Origin: Aphidius gifuensis
Lineage: Eukaryota > Arthropoda > Insecta > Hymenoptera > Braconidae
DNA: 64,000 bases
NCBI RefSeq assembly: GCF_014905175.1
Contig: NC_057788.1
Span: 29,544,154-29,608,153 of the forward strand
Direction: 5' to 3'
Under the pieces are notes generated by a model. The model had not been told where the DNA came from and did not search any database. It worked only from the letters and a program-made list of their open reading frames with translations. Position numbers and translations under genes: made by a program. Positions 23,543 to 35,593 of the stretch are shown here, one piece after another. Within the stretch, counting starts at the first letter, position 1. Each line of letters opens with the position of its first letter.

Positions 23543-25787
23543 ATGTTTCAATCTCGGATGTTTATTACGACTGCCACAAGATTCCTCATCTTGATTGGAA
23601 TTATTGGTAATTATATAAAATGAAAAATAAAAGCAATCATTTATCAAGATAAATTGTAATGCATAATAATTATTTGAAAAAAAATACTTTTCTGTTTCAG
23701 TGTCTGTGCATGGAAAAGCTCAATACCAGAGTGTATATAGTCCAGTTTTTGGTAGTTTCAATAAACGAGTGGACGTTTTTGAAGAAGGTTTAATCGACAG
23801 CTGTTTGACAACTATAACAGCTAAAACTTACGATGGAACGGTTCCTAACAAGAATATTAATTTCCAATTGGAAGATGACATTCCTTACTTTGAAATTCAA
23901 AATAATGGTTGTCTGAAAATAAAACCAGGGATGACTATTTCGAAGACCAATGACAATCCAACTTTGCCTGTTGTTGTAATTGCTACAGATACACGTCGTT
24001 CACAATTAAGTAATGGAATTACAATTAATATAAATTTTACATCATCAGACACGAACGTGTATCGTAAATTAATAAAAATTCAAAGTTCATACTGGTTTGG
24101 AATTGAATATGACGATGATGATGATAATGATGATGATGATAAAAAGAATGTCATTGGAATTCCGGAAACTATTGAACCTTCTGAGCCAATTATGACTGTC
24201 ACTAACATGACAGAGAATGTAGTTAATTTTACTTCACTCAATGATAAACATGGATTTTTTCGGTTTGAAAACCACCGAGTATATGCAAACAAAGATAAAC
24301 TTAATTTTACAAATGAAAATGGCATTGGAATGAGAGACTTTGACTTGATAATTGTGGCAACAAATGATCAACATCAATATCAATATCGAAAAATAAAAAT
24401 AAAAACATTACGATCAAGAGGTTCACCACCAACTATAGAACACTACAAGTCTGTATTATTGATTAATGAGGAAACTGTTATAAATGGATGTATTTGGCGA
24501 TTGGATGCAAAGGAACCTGAACCGAAAATTGGCTCAACTATTTATTTCGAAATTATAAAACCAACCAACTATTTCAGTATCGACGAGACGGGATGTATTG
24601 AATTAAAAGGAACACTTGATCGTGAGTGTATGATGTCAGATTACAATTGTCCCCCAAGTCAATTGAAAGTTATTGCTTTTTTTGAAGGACATTTCTTAGA
24701 AAGTTTGGTTTCTATGAACGTTTCTATTGAGGACTCTAATGATCATGCTCCTAAGTTAAAAATGAAACATGCAACTGTTTATGAACGTAAAAAGTCAAAA
24801 CTTATTGCTAATTTGACAGCAATTGATGAAGATTCAAAGGAAACAAATGGTAACGCTTTTAGTTATAAAATAAATCGTGATTCTCATTACCCTGATGGTG
24901 ATAAATTTGAAATTAAAAATAAAAATCAATTGTACAACATCGTACCTCTTCATGTAAATACAGAAAAAACAAAATATGAAATTTCGATAAGTATAACAGA
25001 CAATGGAAATCCACGTAAAAGTAATACTTCAATATTCACCGTTGAAGTAAAAAAGAGAAACGCTTTAAAATTTATCCAGTCTAAATATGTTGTTTTTGTA
25101 TCTGAAGATGGAGAAATTCATACACCAGTTACGAAATACTTTTGGGTTAAAAACAATTTAGGTCCAGTAGACTATAAAATATTTCAAACTGATACTGAAA
25201 ATGATTTTTCAGTTGCTAAAATTTATGATTCAGATATGGACATTTATTATGGACAAATAGTCGTCAATAAAAACTTCAATTATCGGGGAAAAAAAAATTC
25301 CACCGATCTTCATATAAAGGCATCGGATAAATTTTCAGACGATTTATTGACAGTTAAAATAAATTACATAAATGCCAACAAACCTGCTCTCAAGCTGAAT
25401 CTTTTAGGTAATTCATATTCTAAAATGAAACAAATTGCCAAAGATTCAGTTGAATGCATCGCAAAAGTTCGTGTAGCTGATGAAAGTTTAATAGCGAATA
25501 ACCCTATTCAGTATAATATTTCTGAGGCATCAAGTGAACGTTATCTTGGCTCGAGTGATTATTCAGAAGGAGTTGTAAAAAGTCTATTTGTTAAAATTGA
25601 TAAAGATAATGGCTGTATTCAAATTCAAAAGTATAACGGCCTCAATCACAATGAACTGATGGTTGTACGAGCTTATTATAAAGAAGATGATTCGCCGAAA
25701 CCTTTAATCGCAAGACATTTGATTAATATACGTCTTGTAACTTCAAATAACCAGATGTACAATGTTACTGTGACAGATGCAAAATGA
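23543..25787 (+). CDS. Secreted cadherin-like domain protein, copy 4
   Basis: Exons 23543-23606 and 23701-25787 encode 716 residues with the same signal peptide exon and domain order as copies 1 and 2. The calcium-linker motif is DSNDHAP. The Asp-rich run matches copy 2, while VYANKDKLNF and the region from SKYVVFVSE to NKNFNYRGKK match copy 1. It is therefore a mosaic. It ends NVTVTDAK, because the final Met codon is replaced before TGA. No transmembrane helix is present. Function unknown. Confidence 0.85.
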
Positions 25788-28037
25788 AAATTAAATTTTT
25801 TTCATACTAACTTTTTACTTTGTGAGCTCAAGTAGATTTTTCAGGTATATTGTTCTAATAATGATAATGAAAAACTAATTATGTCAATTGACATTTATGA
25901 AATAAAAATTGCAAATAAATATGTTTCTCTTTTCATGATAATATGTATAACAATTAAACAAATTATTGTTTATAAAATTAATTAAGTCATTAAACAGTAA
26001 CTATATATTATAATAATAATAATAATAAAAATTAAATGGCTTATTATTTAATCAAAAAAAATAATAAATAAAAATTGAAGAAATATTCATTCCTCTTTAA
26101 TTATACTTATTGTATTCATTTTTTTTCCATATTATTACATTCTTCATATACATATAACAAATAATTCAAACAAATTACGTGTGCACGTTAATTCAATTAA
26201 AAAAAAAAATATAAATAAATAACAATTTCAGTGAGAATTTATGTTGAAATTAAAAATTCAAGTATGTGATATAAAATGCACTTGCATTTTAATTTTAATA
26301 TTTATTGAAAAAAAAAAAAAAAAAAAAATGATAAATTGTCTATATTTATAAATTTGGTTAAAATTTATTATGTAACTTGGTTTAATTTGAAAAATCGGAT
26401 GATGTTTTTTTCAATAAGCTCGAATGTTATATCGAAGAATCCAATGTCATTAGAACAAAGTCATTAATATTTTTATTTATATATTTCTACGCAGCATATC
26501 ATCGGCTTGTGTGATTACGTGACGTATGCTTCATCAACCAATATGGTCGAAAATAAAATATATTCTGTTTTATAAAATACAATAAAAAACATTAAATTTA
26601 TTTTGTTGTTTTTAGTGTTTTGTTTATTTCTAGGCAGCTTATTATCAACTCGCCTCACAACATGACAAATGTCACGTCAGCCAAAGTCAATTAAATTTCA
26701 AAATACTTCTATTATCTGTGTAAGGCATTAACAAAAATCATTATCATTTATATTTTTATATTTTTCATAATAATTGTTTCTCCGGCTACGTGACAATTGA
26801 CACATCAACAAATATCAAATAAATTTTAAAATATACTTCTATTATCTGTATGAGGCATAATTTGAATCATCAATTTATAATTTTTGCATTAAATCTCAAT
26901 TTCTAGTTTACTTCTCATGGGGTTTTTTTTTTTTAATACAATTATTTATTTAAAAAATAATATTTTCACGTATTATTCTATATGAGACTCGGTGTAATTT
27001 AAAAAATTGGGTGATATGAATATTTTTATATAAGATTCATTAGAATAAAAGTCATTAATATTTTTATTTTTATTTGCAGCTCATTATCGGCTCACGCGTT
27101 TACGTGACAAATGTTTGTCTCATCAACTGTCTGCATCGAATGATTTTTTTCTACCCGAATATTGACATATAATATTATACATATTAGCTGATGAATATAA
27201 ATGTTAGCTAAAAAATAAAAAACAATTAAAACCTCAAAAGTGATTGAAAATTGAATTTATTTTTGGCTTTATTCTATTCTGTTTATTATTTGTTTTTTTT
27301 TTTAAAATGGCCTATTAATATTGGCCCACGTGACAAAGCGATGTCACTCTTAATTATATAAAAATAAGTTCAAAGATTGACTTTGAAGCTAAAAGTACTC
27401 AGTCAAAAGTACTCATTAATAAAAATTATAATTCAACAAATGTTTATTTATTAATATTTGAGAATAATTATTGTTGTAATGATAAAAAAAATTTTTAAAT
27501 ATTAAACCAATTGTTAAAATGAATTTAATATTTTGTTCTTTATTTAGTTTTTATTTTATTTTATTTTATTTATTCATTCAAGATAAAAATTAGTACTAAT
27601 TACATAGAACTTTTTAATGTCCGAATAGTTATTTAATAATTACTTTTTGAATTTTTTACAATTTAAAAAAAAAAAATCAACGCCATCGTAAGTTTGTTTT
27701 CTTAACTAATTTTTTTAAATGATGATAAAATAGAAATCATTTTCTCAACAATAACAACAATAAAATAAATTAATAATAAACAATTGCAATTTGCAATTGC
27801 AAGTAAATCAAAGTAAACCCACCCACTATTATAGACATGTATTTTGCATAATTTATATTTACTGCATTATTTTTATTTATTACTATTAATGTTTTTGTGA
27901 GCTTGAAAGAGAGAGAGAGAGAGTGAAAGAGCGAAAAAAAAAAAAAAGAATATTTTGACAGTTCAATAAAGGATATATATATACTATTTATTTATTTATT
28001 TTGAAATAAAGTTATTAAATAATAAAAAAAATTAAAA
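25788..28037. other. Spacer with a gene-less copy 3-type unit, before PTAR1
   Basis: The 3' flank of copy 4 is followed by sequence matching the upstream region of copy 3 (about 18500-19640). At about 27405 it jumps directly to sequence matching the 3' flank of copy 3 (21400-21600). The promoter and coding part of a copy 3-type gene are thus deleted. A short GA run at 27907-27925 and the PTAR1 promoter follow. Confidence 0.6.
26503..27350. repeat. Degenerate TACGTGAC module cluster, five copies
   Basis: Instances: GATTACGTGACGTATGC (about 26513), ACATGACAAATGTCACGTCA (about 26660), GGCTACGTGACAATTGACAC (about 26783), TTTACGTGACAAATGTTTGTC (about 27100) and GGCCCACGTGACAAAGCG (about 27325). 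They mirror, in order, the cluster before copy 3, as expected for a duplicated segment. Confidence 0.6.
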
Positions 28038-29744
28038 ATGCAAGAAGATATATTTCCAGCAGCTGAAAAAATTCTCACTGACATTGAAAATATTTTACGA
28101 AAAGATATAAATCTGTAAGTTTATTTATTTATTTATTTATTTATTCTATAATTTCCAATTTAATTTTTTACCAACAATCTAAATTAATTCCCTATCAAAT
28201 GAATAATGTAAAAAAATATTAACTACTTGTGTTGTCATTGACTATTAAAGTTCAACGTCTTGTAAATAATTAACAACATTTTTAAACAAACAATTGATCA
28301 ACTTTATAATACATCATGTCATTGTGAACATAAACAATCTATTCACCTCATTAATAAATTATTTTCAAGCCTATTAATTATCAAATCAGCAATACATTTT
28401 CATTGCTCCAATATTGCAAATTAAAATAATTAATACAATGTCAACAATTCAAATGATACCCAAGCAATTGTTGCTAAACAATTACATTCAAATAATAATA
28501 AAAATATTTATTGAATTTTCAGGAAGAGCTTTGAGATAATACCAGTGTCTGACAATGGTAATAAATCACCAGTGTACCATGTTGAAAATTCATTGGGTCT
28601 AGCTTCTTGGTGTATCCAACCTCTGTACATTTATACCTACAAAAAAATATTTAATTTACGTGAAAAAAAATTGGTACGTCGTGAAGATCCAATAAATTTA
28701 TCACGTTGGTTAATGGGTGCACTTCTTTTAAATCCAGATGTATCAACACTTTGGAATATGCGACGTGAACTTGTATGTTCTGATCGTCTTGACATCATTC
28801 AAGAATTACGTTTCATTAAAATAGTATTATACAACAAGGCAAAATGTTTTGAGGCATTTTCATATCGTCGTTGGTTAATACAATTTATATTAATTGATAA
28901 AAAAATACCACAAAAACCACAACTTGATCCTCAAACATTGCTAAGTGATGAATTAATTGTTGCTGGTATGTCTGCTGATAGATATGCCAATAATTATCAT
29001 GCATGGAATTATCGTCAATTTATCATAGAAACATATGAATTATTATCACCATCAACATTTGGATCATTGCTATTAAATGAATGGGATAATTCAGGTGTTT
29101 GGTGTCGTAGAAATGTCAGTGATCACAGTGGTTTTTCATACAGAGAATATTTACTCAAAAAAATATTAACAATTGAAAGCACAACAGATGAAACAAGATC
29201 ATCATTTACAACTGAAAATTTAAAAGCAAGACGTGAAATAATATTTAAATACATTCAAGTTACTGAAACAGAATGTAATAGTAATATTTTAAACAATGGT
29301 TTATCATCAAAAATATTAAATATTCTTCATAATCATGATAACAATATAACAAATGAAAATATTAATTATGAAAGAGTGCTAATAAGTTTGTCATATTGGA
29401 TTGAAGATTGTCAATTTAATGAAGATTTAATGTGTGTATATAGTGGACATGAAACAATTTGGTACCATCGTAGATATCTTGCTTATGCATTGATAATATT
29501 AGATGATTCTTATAATAAATATTTATGTTATAAAAAAGAAGATTTTAAAACGAGGCATTTAGTTAAAAATACTCATGTAGATAATAATAAAAAAGCTTAT
29601 AATGATACTGTATTAAAATTTACATTTGCTAAAAGAAATAGAAGTATTGTTGATACAACAAGAAAAATTGGTGGACATCAAGTCTCAATTGCAGAAAAAT
29701 TTATCAAGTACCTTGTTGAACTTGGTCTTGATAGTAAATATTGA
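28038..29744 (+). CDS. PTAR1: Protein prenyltransferase alpha subunit repeat-containing protein 1
   Basis: Exon 1 is 28038-28114 (MQEDIFPAAEKILTDIENIL) and exon 2 is 28523-29744; total 431 residues. PPTA-type tetratricopeptide-like repeats are clear: NPDVSTLWNMRRELV, CFEAFSYRRWLIQFI, NYHAWNYRQFI and TIWYHRRYLAYAL. The family is related to the alpha subunits of farnesyl- and geranylgeranyltransferases; PTAR1 is linked to Rab geranylgeranylation together with RabGGTB. The length fits the animal family. The GTG within exon 2 at 28545 is internal, because the frame runs in from the splice acceptor. The 5' end of this gene was also copied to 21607-22005. Confidence 0.92.
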
Positions 29745-30644
29745 AAGAAAAGAATATAATGTATTTTTTTTCAATAAATTTATATTCCATAATATTGTTT
29801 ATTATATTTTTCATTTAGTAAATTTGATCAGTTATTTAATGAGAGTATTTTTTATGATGGTGATGATGAGGGACGACAGGACATGGCCTTGAATTATCAA
29901 ATGATTTTTATGACTTTCACTGTCAACGACCATCTTCAATAATAATAATTTCATCAAAGTAAAAATTTATTTATCAATTGGTAAGTTTAAATTTATATAA
30001 ACAAAAAAAAAAATTTATTTATCAATGACGAAATATTTTAAAATTAATTATTGTATATTTTTGATTTAAAAAAATATATATTTCGATTTTAAATTGTAAT
30101 TGTTTTGATATATATTTTTCAAGGTTTTATTTTTGTCTGAAAATATTAACTCAATCTGTATAATAAGTGTAATTTAATACGTTTTTTATTTTGTTGATGT
30201 AATCAACTTTGTTCTTTGGCTGGTAATAAATGAACAGGTTTTTTTCGAGCAGTTGTTTAACGACACTGTGTATTTGGTATTATTTTAAAATAATTTTTAA
30301 AAAAGAAGCCATCCAACAGGATAAACAGGCTTGAGGGAGAAGATGTAATGAAAAAAGAAAACAAAAAATTAAAACAAGTGGTGGAAAGATCAGTGGCCAC
30401 TGCACAGATGGTCATCTTGCACATCACTTGCTTATCGTATTTCTTTTGGTGATGTGTTTTGGAAATAGAATTTCGAAAAAAAAAGAAACTAACAAATAGC
30501 CAAATAAAATTATTACATAACTGACTTTATTAATTAACTAAAAAAAAATTCAACAAGTTTAGTGATATTTTAAACAACAGAGATTCAACTTTTTTATAAT
30601 AATTTTTATTATTTAAATAAATAATTATTTATTTAAAGACAATC
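29745..30644. other. Spacer between PTAR1 and the GRAM-domain gene
   Basis: PTAR1 3' flank, then a less AT-rich stretch (30380-30440: GATCAGTGGCCACTGCACAG and CATCACTTGCTTATC) that is probably promoter or 5'UTR of the GRAM gene. No coding exon was identified. Confidence 0.5.
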
Positions 30645-33600
30645 ATGTTTTGTCTTTTGCAAGGTTTTCAAACACATAATACTTCAAAACGATTATTTAA
30701 AAGGTAAATAAATTTTAAATAAAAAAAAATCATAAAATAAAAATACAAAAAGATATTTAAATTTTAAATAATAATTTTAATTTTTTAAATAAATATTAAT
30801 TTAATATATTTATAATTTAAAAATGAAAAATTATTTTTTGTTTTATTGTTAATATGAAAAATTTAAGTAAAGATAAAATTATGTAATTTTTGTTGAATAG
30901 TAAATAATTTAAATTTCATAGAAAAAATAAAATTTCGATTTTAAAAGACACAAATTTATTACCTGCATTTTAAATTCTAATATCAAGATTTTTATCTTAT
31001 TTCTTGGGGCATGTTTTCGAGCAGATCATGATAATCGTATTGGGGAAAAAATAAATAGGAAAACGCATAAAATAAATGAAAATAAATTCAAGCACAATCG
31101 ATACTTGTAGATAAACATGAAATATATATTTTTTAACTATTGATCTTTATTTATGGAGTAGACTGAAAAATTATCATCAAAGAAAAAACATGTTAAATGT
31201 TCAAGAAATAATTTAGCATATTATTTTTGTTGACCCTCTATATTGTCTAATAAAAATTCAAGACAAATTTTCATTTTAATATGTAAATAATTAAATGAAA
31301 AATAATGTGTTTTATAATAAAAATTGATTTTTAATAAAAGGAATATTTAAATTTTTTTTGTAGCCACTATTTCATTGTCAATTTTTAAACGAGTTGGTAT
31401 GGGTCAAATACAATAATAATTATCATTCTGAGTCATTCAAAAAATTGATCGTCTTTAACATCACATAGCTATACAATTTATTACAAATTTATAAGTAAAA
31501 GTTTCAAGTTGAAGGTCAATATTGTCGCATTTAGGTGTCCACGTAGGAGGACATTACAATAGTGCTATTAAATTTTTTTATAATACTCAGTTTGAGCCCG
31601 GCTGGTCCGTGGAATTCGTCTTAAAACTCATAAAACCAAGATTTAAATTACTACTGGGAATAATTAAAAATTATTATTCCTTTTTTTTTTTTTTTTAACA
31701 AAAATAACACAGTGAATAATTAAATTTGTAAATTGAAAGTTTTATTTTTATTTTTTTTTGATAAAATATAATCATGGGTATTTTATTTTTGGCAAAACTT
31801 GCTGTTGAAAGTTTTAGCTCAAAATGGAAAAATTCTAAAAAAGCTATGTTTAAAAGACGAAAATATCAACAAGGCTTTTATTAAATTTATTTTTTTTTTT
31901 ATATATAAAATTAATTGTCCAGGCAATTAATTTTTGATCATTTATTTTTTATTTTTAACTGGTGTTATTGTCTCATGAGGTAAAAATAATTATATAAAAT
32001 GAAAAATTTATTAAAATTAATTGACTAAATAATAATTATTCTATTTTCAACAGATCGGTTGGAGGGATTCACTCATCTCCAAGAAAATCAATAGAATTTG
32101 ATTTAGAAAATCACAATGAATATCAGCATTCACAAAGTAATTTAAAATCGAAACAAAATCAAACAAGCTTTGATCATGAAGTGTCGCGGCAATCCACCAA
32201 CAGGTAAATATAAATTTTTCAAGATAAATTGCTATCAACAAAAAAAAAAAAACGTGTAATCTGTTGATAAATATTATTTCTTGACTTTATTATCAGTATA
32301 AATTTTTAAATCGCTATCGACTATTTGTCTTTCATAAAAAAAAATACTTGGATCTTTCAATTTCTTTAAATACTTTGAGAAAAAAAATGAAATTACTACG
32401 AGAAAAAATGTAGAATAGTAAAATTTCTATTATTTTTTAAATTTCATTTCGAAACCGTTTATTTTATAAAAGAAAATTTTTTTTACAGTGCACAGTTAAA
32501 GCCTCACACTACCAGTACACCAATAAAAACTAGCAATAAAAAATCAACAATGTCTGTTAATGATTCATCAGTGATACTGTCATCAAGTAATCCATCAAAT
32601 TCGAGACAAAAAAAATTCTATCGACACTTTACAGAGGTTGGTAAAATAATTTATGTTTAAAAAATATATTTAAATTTATAAATCTATTTGTAAAAAGAAT
32701 TTAATAGAAAAACAAAAAATTCATTGATAAATTTAATTAATTTATTTTCTTTCTATATTTCATGACAAGATCAGTTCAAATGAGCTAATAATTGATTACT
32801 ACAATTGTGCCCTCGATGGCGATATACTTCGTCAAGGACATCTTTACATAACAAAAAATTACTTTGCTTTTTACAGTAATTTATTTGGTAACATTACAAA
32901 AATTTTACTACCAATAACATTAATCAAAAATATAACAAAAGAAAAAATAATTAAAATATTTTCAAATACAATAACAATTACTACCGAAAATAATGATAAA
33001 TATATTTTTTGCTCATTATTGTCGAGAGATTCGACATTTAAATTAATGATGCAAGTATGGAACAAAAAAAATGAAGAAAAAGCAAATTTACTGATTTTTA
33101 AAGAACCAGAATTTTTGCATCATGATGATAATAATTTAGCAACTGATAATGAAAAATTTGATTCATCCTTGAATACTCAAAATAATGATAATAATTTATC
33201 AACAACTGCAATTGTTTATGCTGATCTTGATGGATCATCATCATCATTAAAAAACTACAACTTAAATTCTACTACAAAGTAAATAAATTTTTCTTTTTTA
33301 CATTTAAAATTATAAACAAATTATTGATGTTATTATTGCTTAATAATTAAAATTAATATTTATTTTTCAGCATTAATGAAAATATAGAAAAATCAAGTAC
33401 CACTGGAATTTTTGAGTTTTTAAAAAAACATAAATTAAAATCAACAACTTTAATAACAATATTAATTGCACTTTTAGTTGCACTATATATTTCTGCAGCA
33501 TTTATGATGTTACGAATAGATAAACTTCACACAGTGTATATTAATCATCCATTGATGTCTCAAAATAAATTAACACATGATCATTTAATTGATTATCTCA

Positions 33601-33802
33601 ACACAAATCTTGATCAAATCGTCAAGGTAATTTTTATATCTATTCTAGTAATTTAAATATTTGTTATAATTAAATTTATTTGTAATAGGTAAGAGAAAGT
33701 TTGCAACTATTGTCTGATGAATTTCTGTCAATGAGTCAGAAGTTTAATGATGCAAGTCAGACGAGTGATCAGACTGGAAAACCAATTGATTCATCAAGCT
33801 AA
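30645..33802 (+). CDS. GRAM domain protein with C-terminal membrane helix (GRAMD2-like)
   Basis: Six coding exons: 30645-30703, 32054-32203, 32489-32636, 32770-33278, 33371-33626 and 33689-33802, in frame for 411 residues. A Ser/Asn-rich N-terminus precedes the GRAM domain, which starts KKFYRHFTEISSNELIIDYY and continues CALDGDILRQGHLYITKNYF with the expected hydrophobic core. A transmembrane helix (TTLITILIALLVALYISAAF) follows near residue 310. A short C-terminal helix resembles a coiled coil (VRESLQLLSDEFLSMSQKF). This order, with no VASt domain, fits GRAMD2A/GRAMD2B, ER proteins that bind plasma-membrane phosphoinositides at contact sites. The first exon is the least certain, being chosen for ATG, frame and donor alone. 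Confidence 0.8.
31500..31625. other. Unexplained less AT-rich island in a GRAM-gene intron
   Basis: Contains GGTGTCCACGTAGGAGGACA, which can form a TGTCC/GGACA stem, and GAGCCCGGCTGGTCCGTGGA. It stands out from the AT-rich intron, has no open frame and is not a recognisable tRNA. Confidence 0.35.
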
Positions 33803-34280
33803 CACAGAAAATTAATTGACTTATTTTTAATATAATCTTTATGTTGTTAGAAAATGTTTGAAATTTTTTGTTTTTAATAATAATTCAAGGGTAACTATTT
33901 AATGATTTTATTGATATTAAATCAAGGTAATTGTCTGTGATAAGAAGTATATTATTAGTTTTTTAAATATTCATTTTAAAAATTTTATAACAATTAAAAA
34001 AATTCAGTCATGATGAAAAATATTATAAACAATTATATTTGTAAAAGGTATCGTTCAGATTTATCAGCAGGTCAAATATATTACCTAAATTATCAATAAA
34101 ATTATTTTAAAATAAATAAATTTTGTTTTTAGTTGCTTAGATTTATAAAACGAATTGTACATTTTATTTTATAAATTATAATAAATATTTATAATGACGT
34201 TCGTTATCGACAAAACATCATCAACGTGGGATTTTCTTATTTTATTATTCTGGTGGGGATTCTGAAGCTGTACCACTTAA

Positions 34281-34317
34281 TATAAAGAGACAAGTAAAGC
34301 CTCGTGTTCAATCAGTT
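34281..34317 (+). promoter_or_regulatory. Core promoter of the transglutaminase gene
   Basis: TATAAAGA at 34281 and an arthropod initiator TCAGTT at 34312-34317, about 33 bases apart. A probable non-coding first exon runs to the donor AAG|GTCAGT at 34408, leaving a 1.2-kb intron before the coding start. Confidence 0.6.
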
Positions 34318-35593
34318 AAAAACAATCTCGTTGCATCTTTTGTTGTCTCAATAAACTTCATATTTACATAAATTTCTAAAAGTCGACTATTCTAAAAAAA
34401 TATCCAAGGTCAGTAATTTACTAAATCTTGTATTTTAAATATTAAAAAAAATTTCCAAAAAATAAAACAATCGTAATTATTTAAATAAATTTTCTATTTA
34501 AACAAAAATTAATTAACATTATTTAACAGTTTAAAAATTTATAACTAATATTTATTTACATTTTATATATTGTTTATAAACAAGGTAATAAAAAAAAATC
34601 ATTTCGAATAAATTATAATTATATAATAACTATATTTAAATAAATTAAACTAACACTACAATTTATTAATGTGAAAAATTGAATAATCAATGAATACAAA
34701 AAAATAAATTTTAATTTTGTTAATTAATTCCAACTGATTGTTTAACTTTACGTAATAAAACTCGTGTTTTAAAAATAAACTTGATTTTAAGATAATATAT
34801 GTATTTTGTTGAATGACAAAGCGTTAATAGAAATATTAAATAAAGAAAAGTAAAAAGTAAAAAAAAGAGTATGTCAGTAGGATGTAATAACATGTAATAT
34901 GATGATGGTAGAATGTGTGTAATTCAAAGGATGACGGTTACCTTGCATGCTTGACAAATCGATGATTTTATGAATCACAGATTGATACCTTTGAAACCAT
35001 TCAAAGCCATGTCTATATGGTAATATTAAAATAAAAAAAAAATATATAAAACATAAATGTTGCTTTTTAATAAATACGCATACATGCCTCTCACGCACTC
35101 AATAATATTTCAAACAATGTGTTACCTAAAACGTCATCGATGATTCAATAATTTCACAAGAGGCGGATATGCATCACAATTCTATTTTATGTTCTCATTT
35201 CAAAATTTTTATTCAATTATTCATGGATATATTTATGCACAATGAGATAATTCAATTCATAATAAATACGTTTATTTTTGCCATTGAACTTTACGATAAT
35301 TGCTTGAAATAATTTTTAATAGTATATATTTAAATAGAAAAAAAAATATTTATTCAAAGAGATATTCATCAATGAATATTCATTTAAAAATAAAATAAAT
35401 ATTTTTATTTAAAAATAGAATTTAAAAGCAAAAGCGAACATTTAATTTGTCAATTTGTCTATGTAATTAAAATTAATTTCTATAGAAATTCATATATGAA
35501 TTTTTATCTATATAAAAAAAATTTATTCAACAAATCAATTAGTTTTTATGATAAATGGCAATAATGATAAATGAATATTTAAATTATTTACAG

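Noticed and set aside
31580..31620. tRNA gene in the GRAM-gene intron
   Set aside because: No A/B box pair and no cloverleaf could be drawn.
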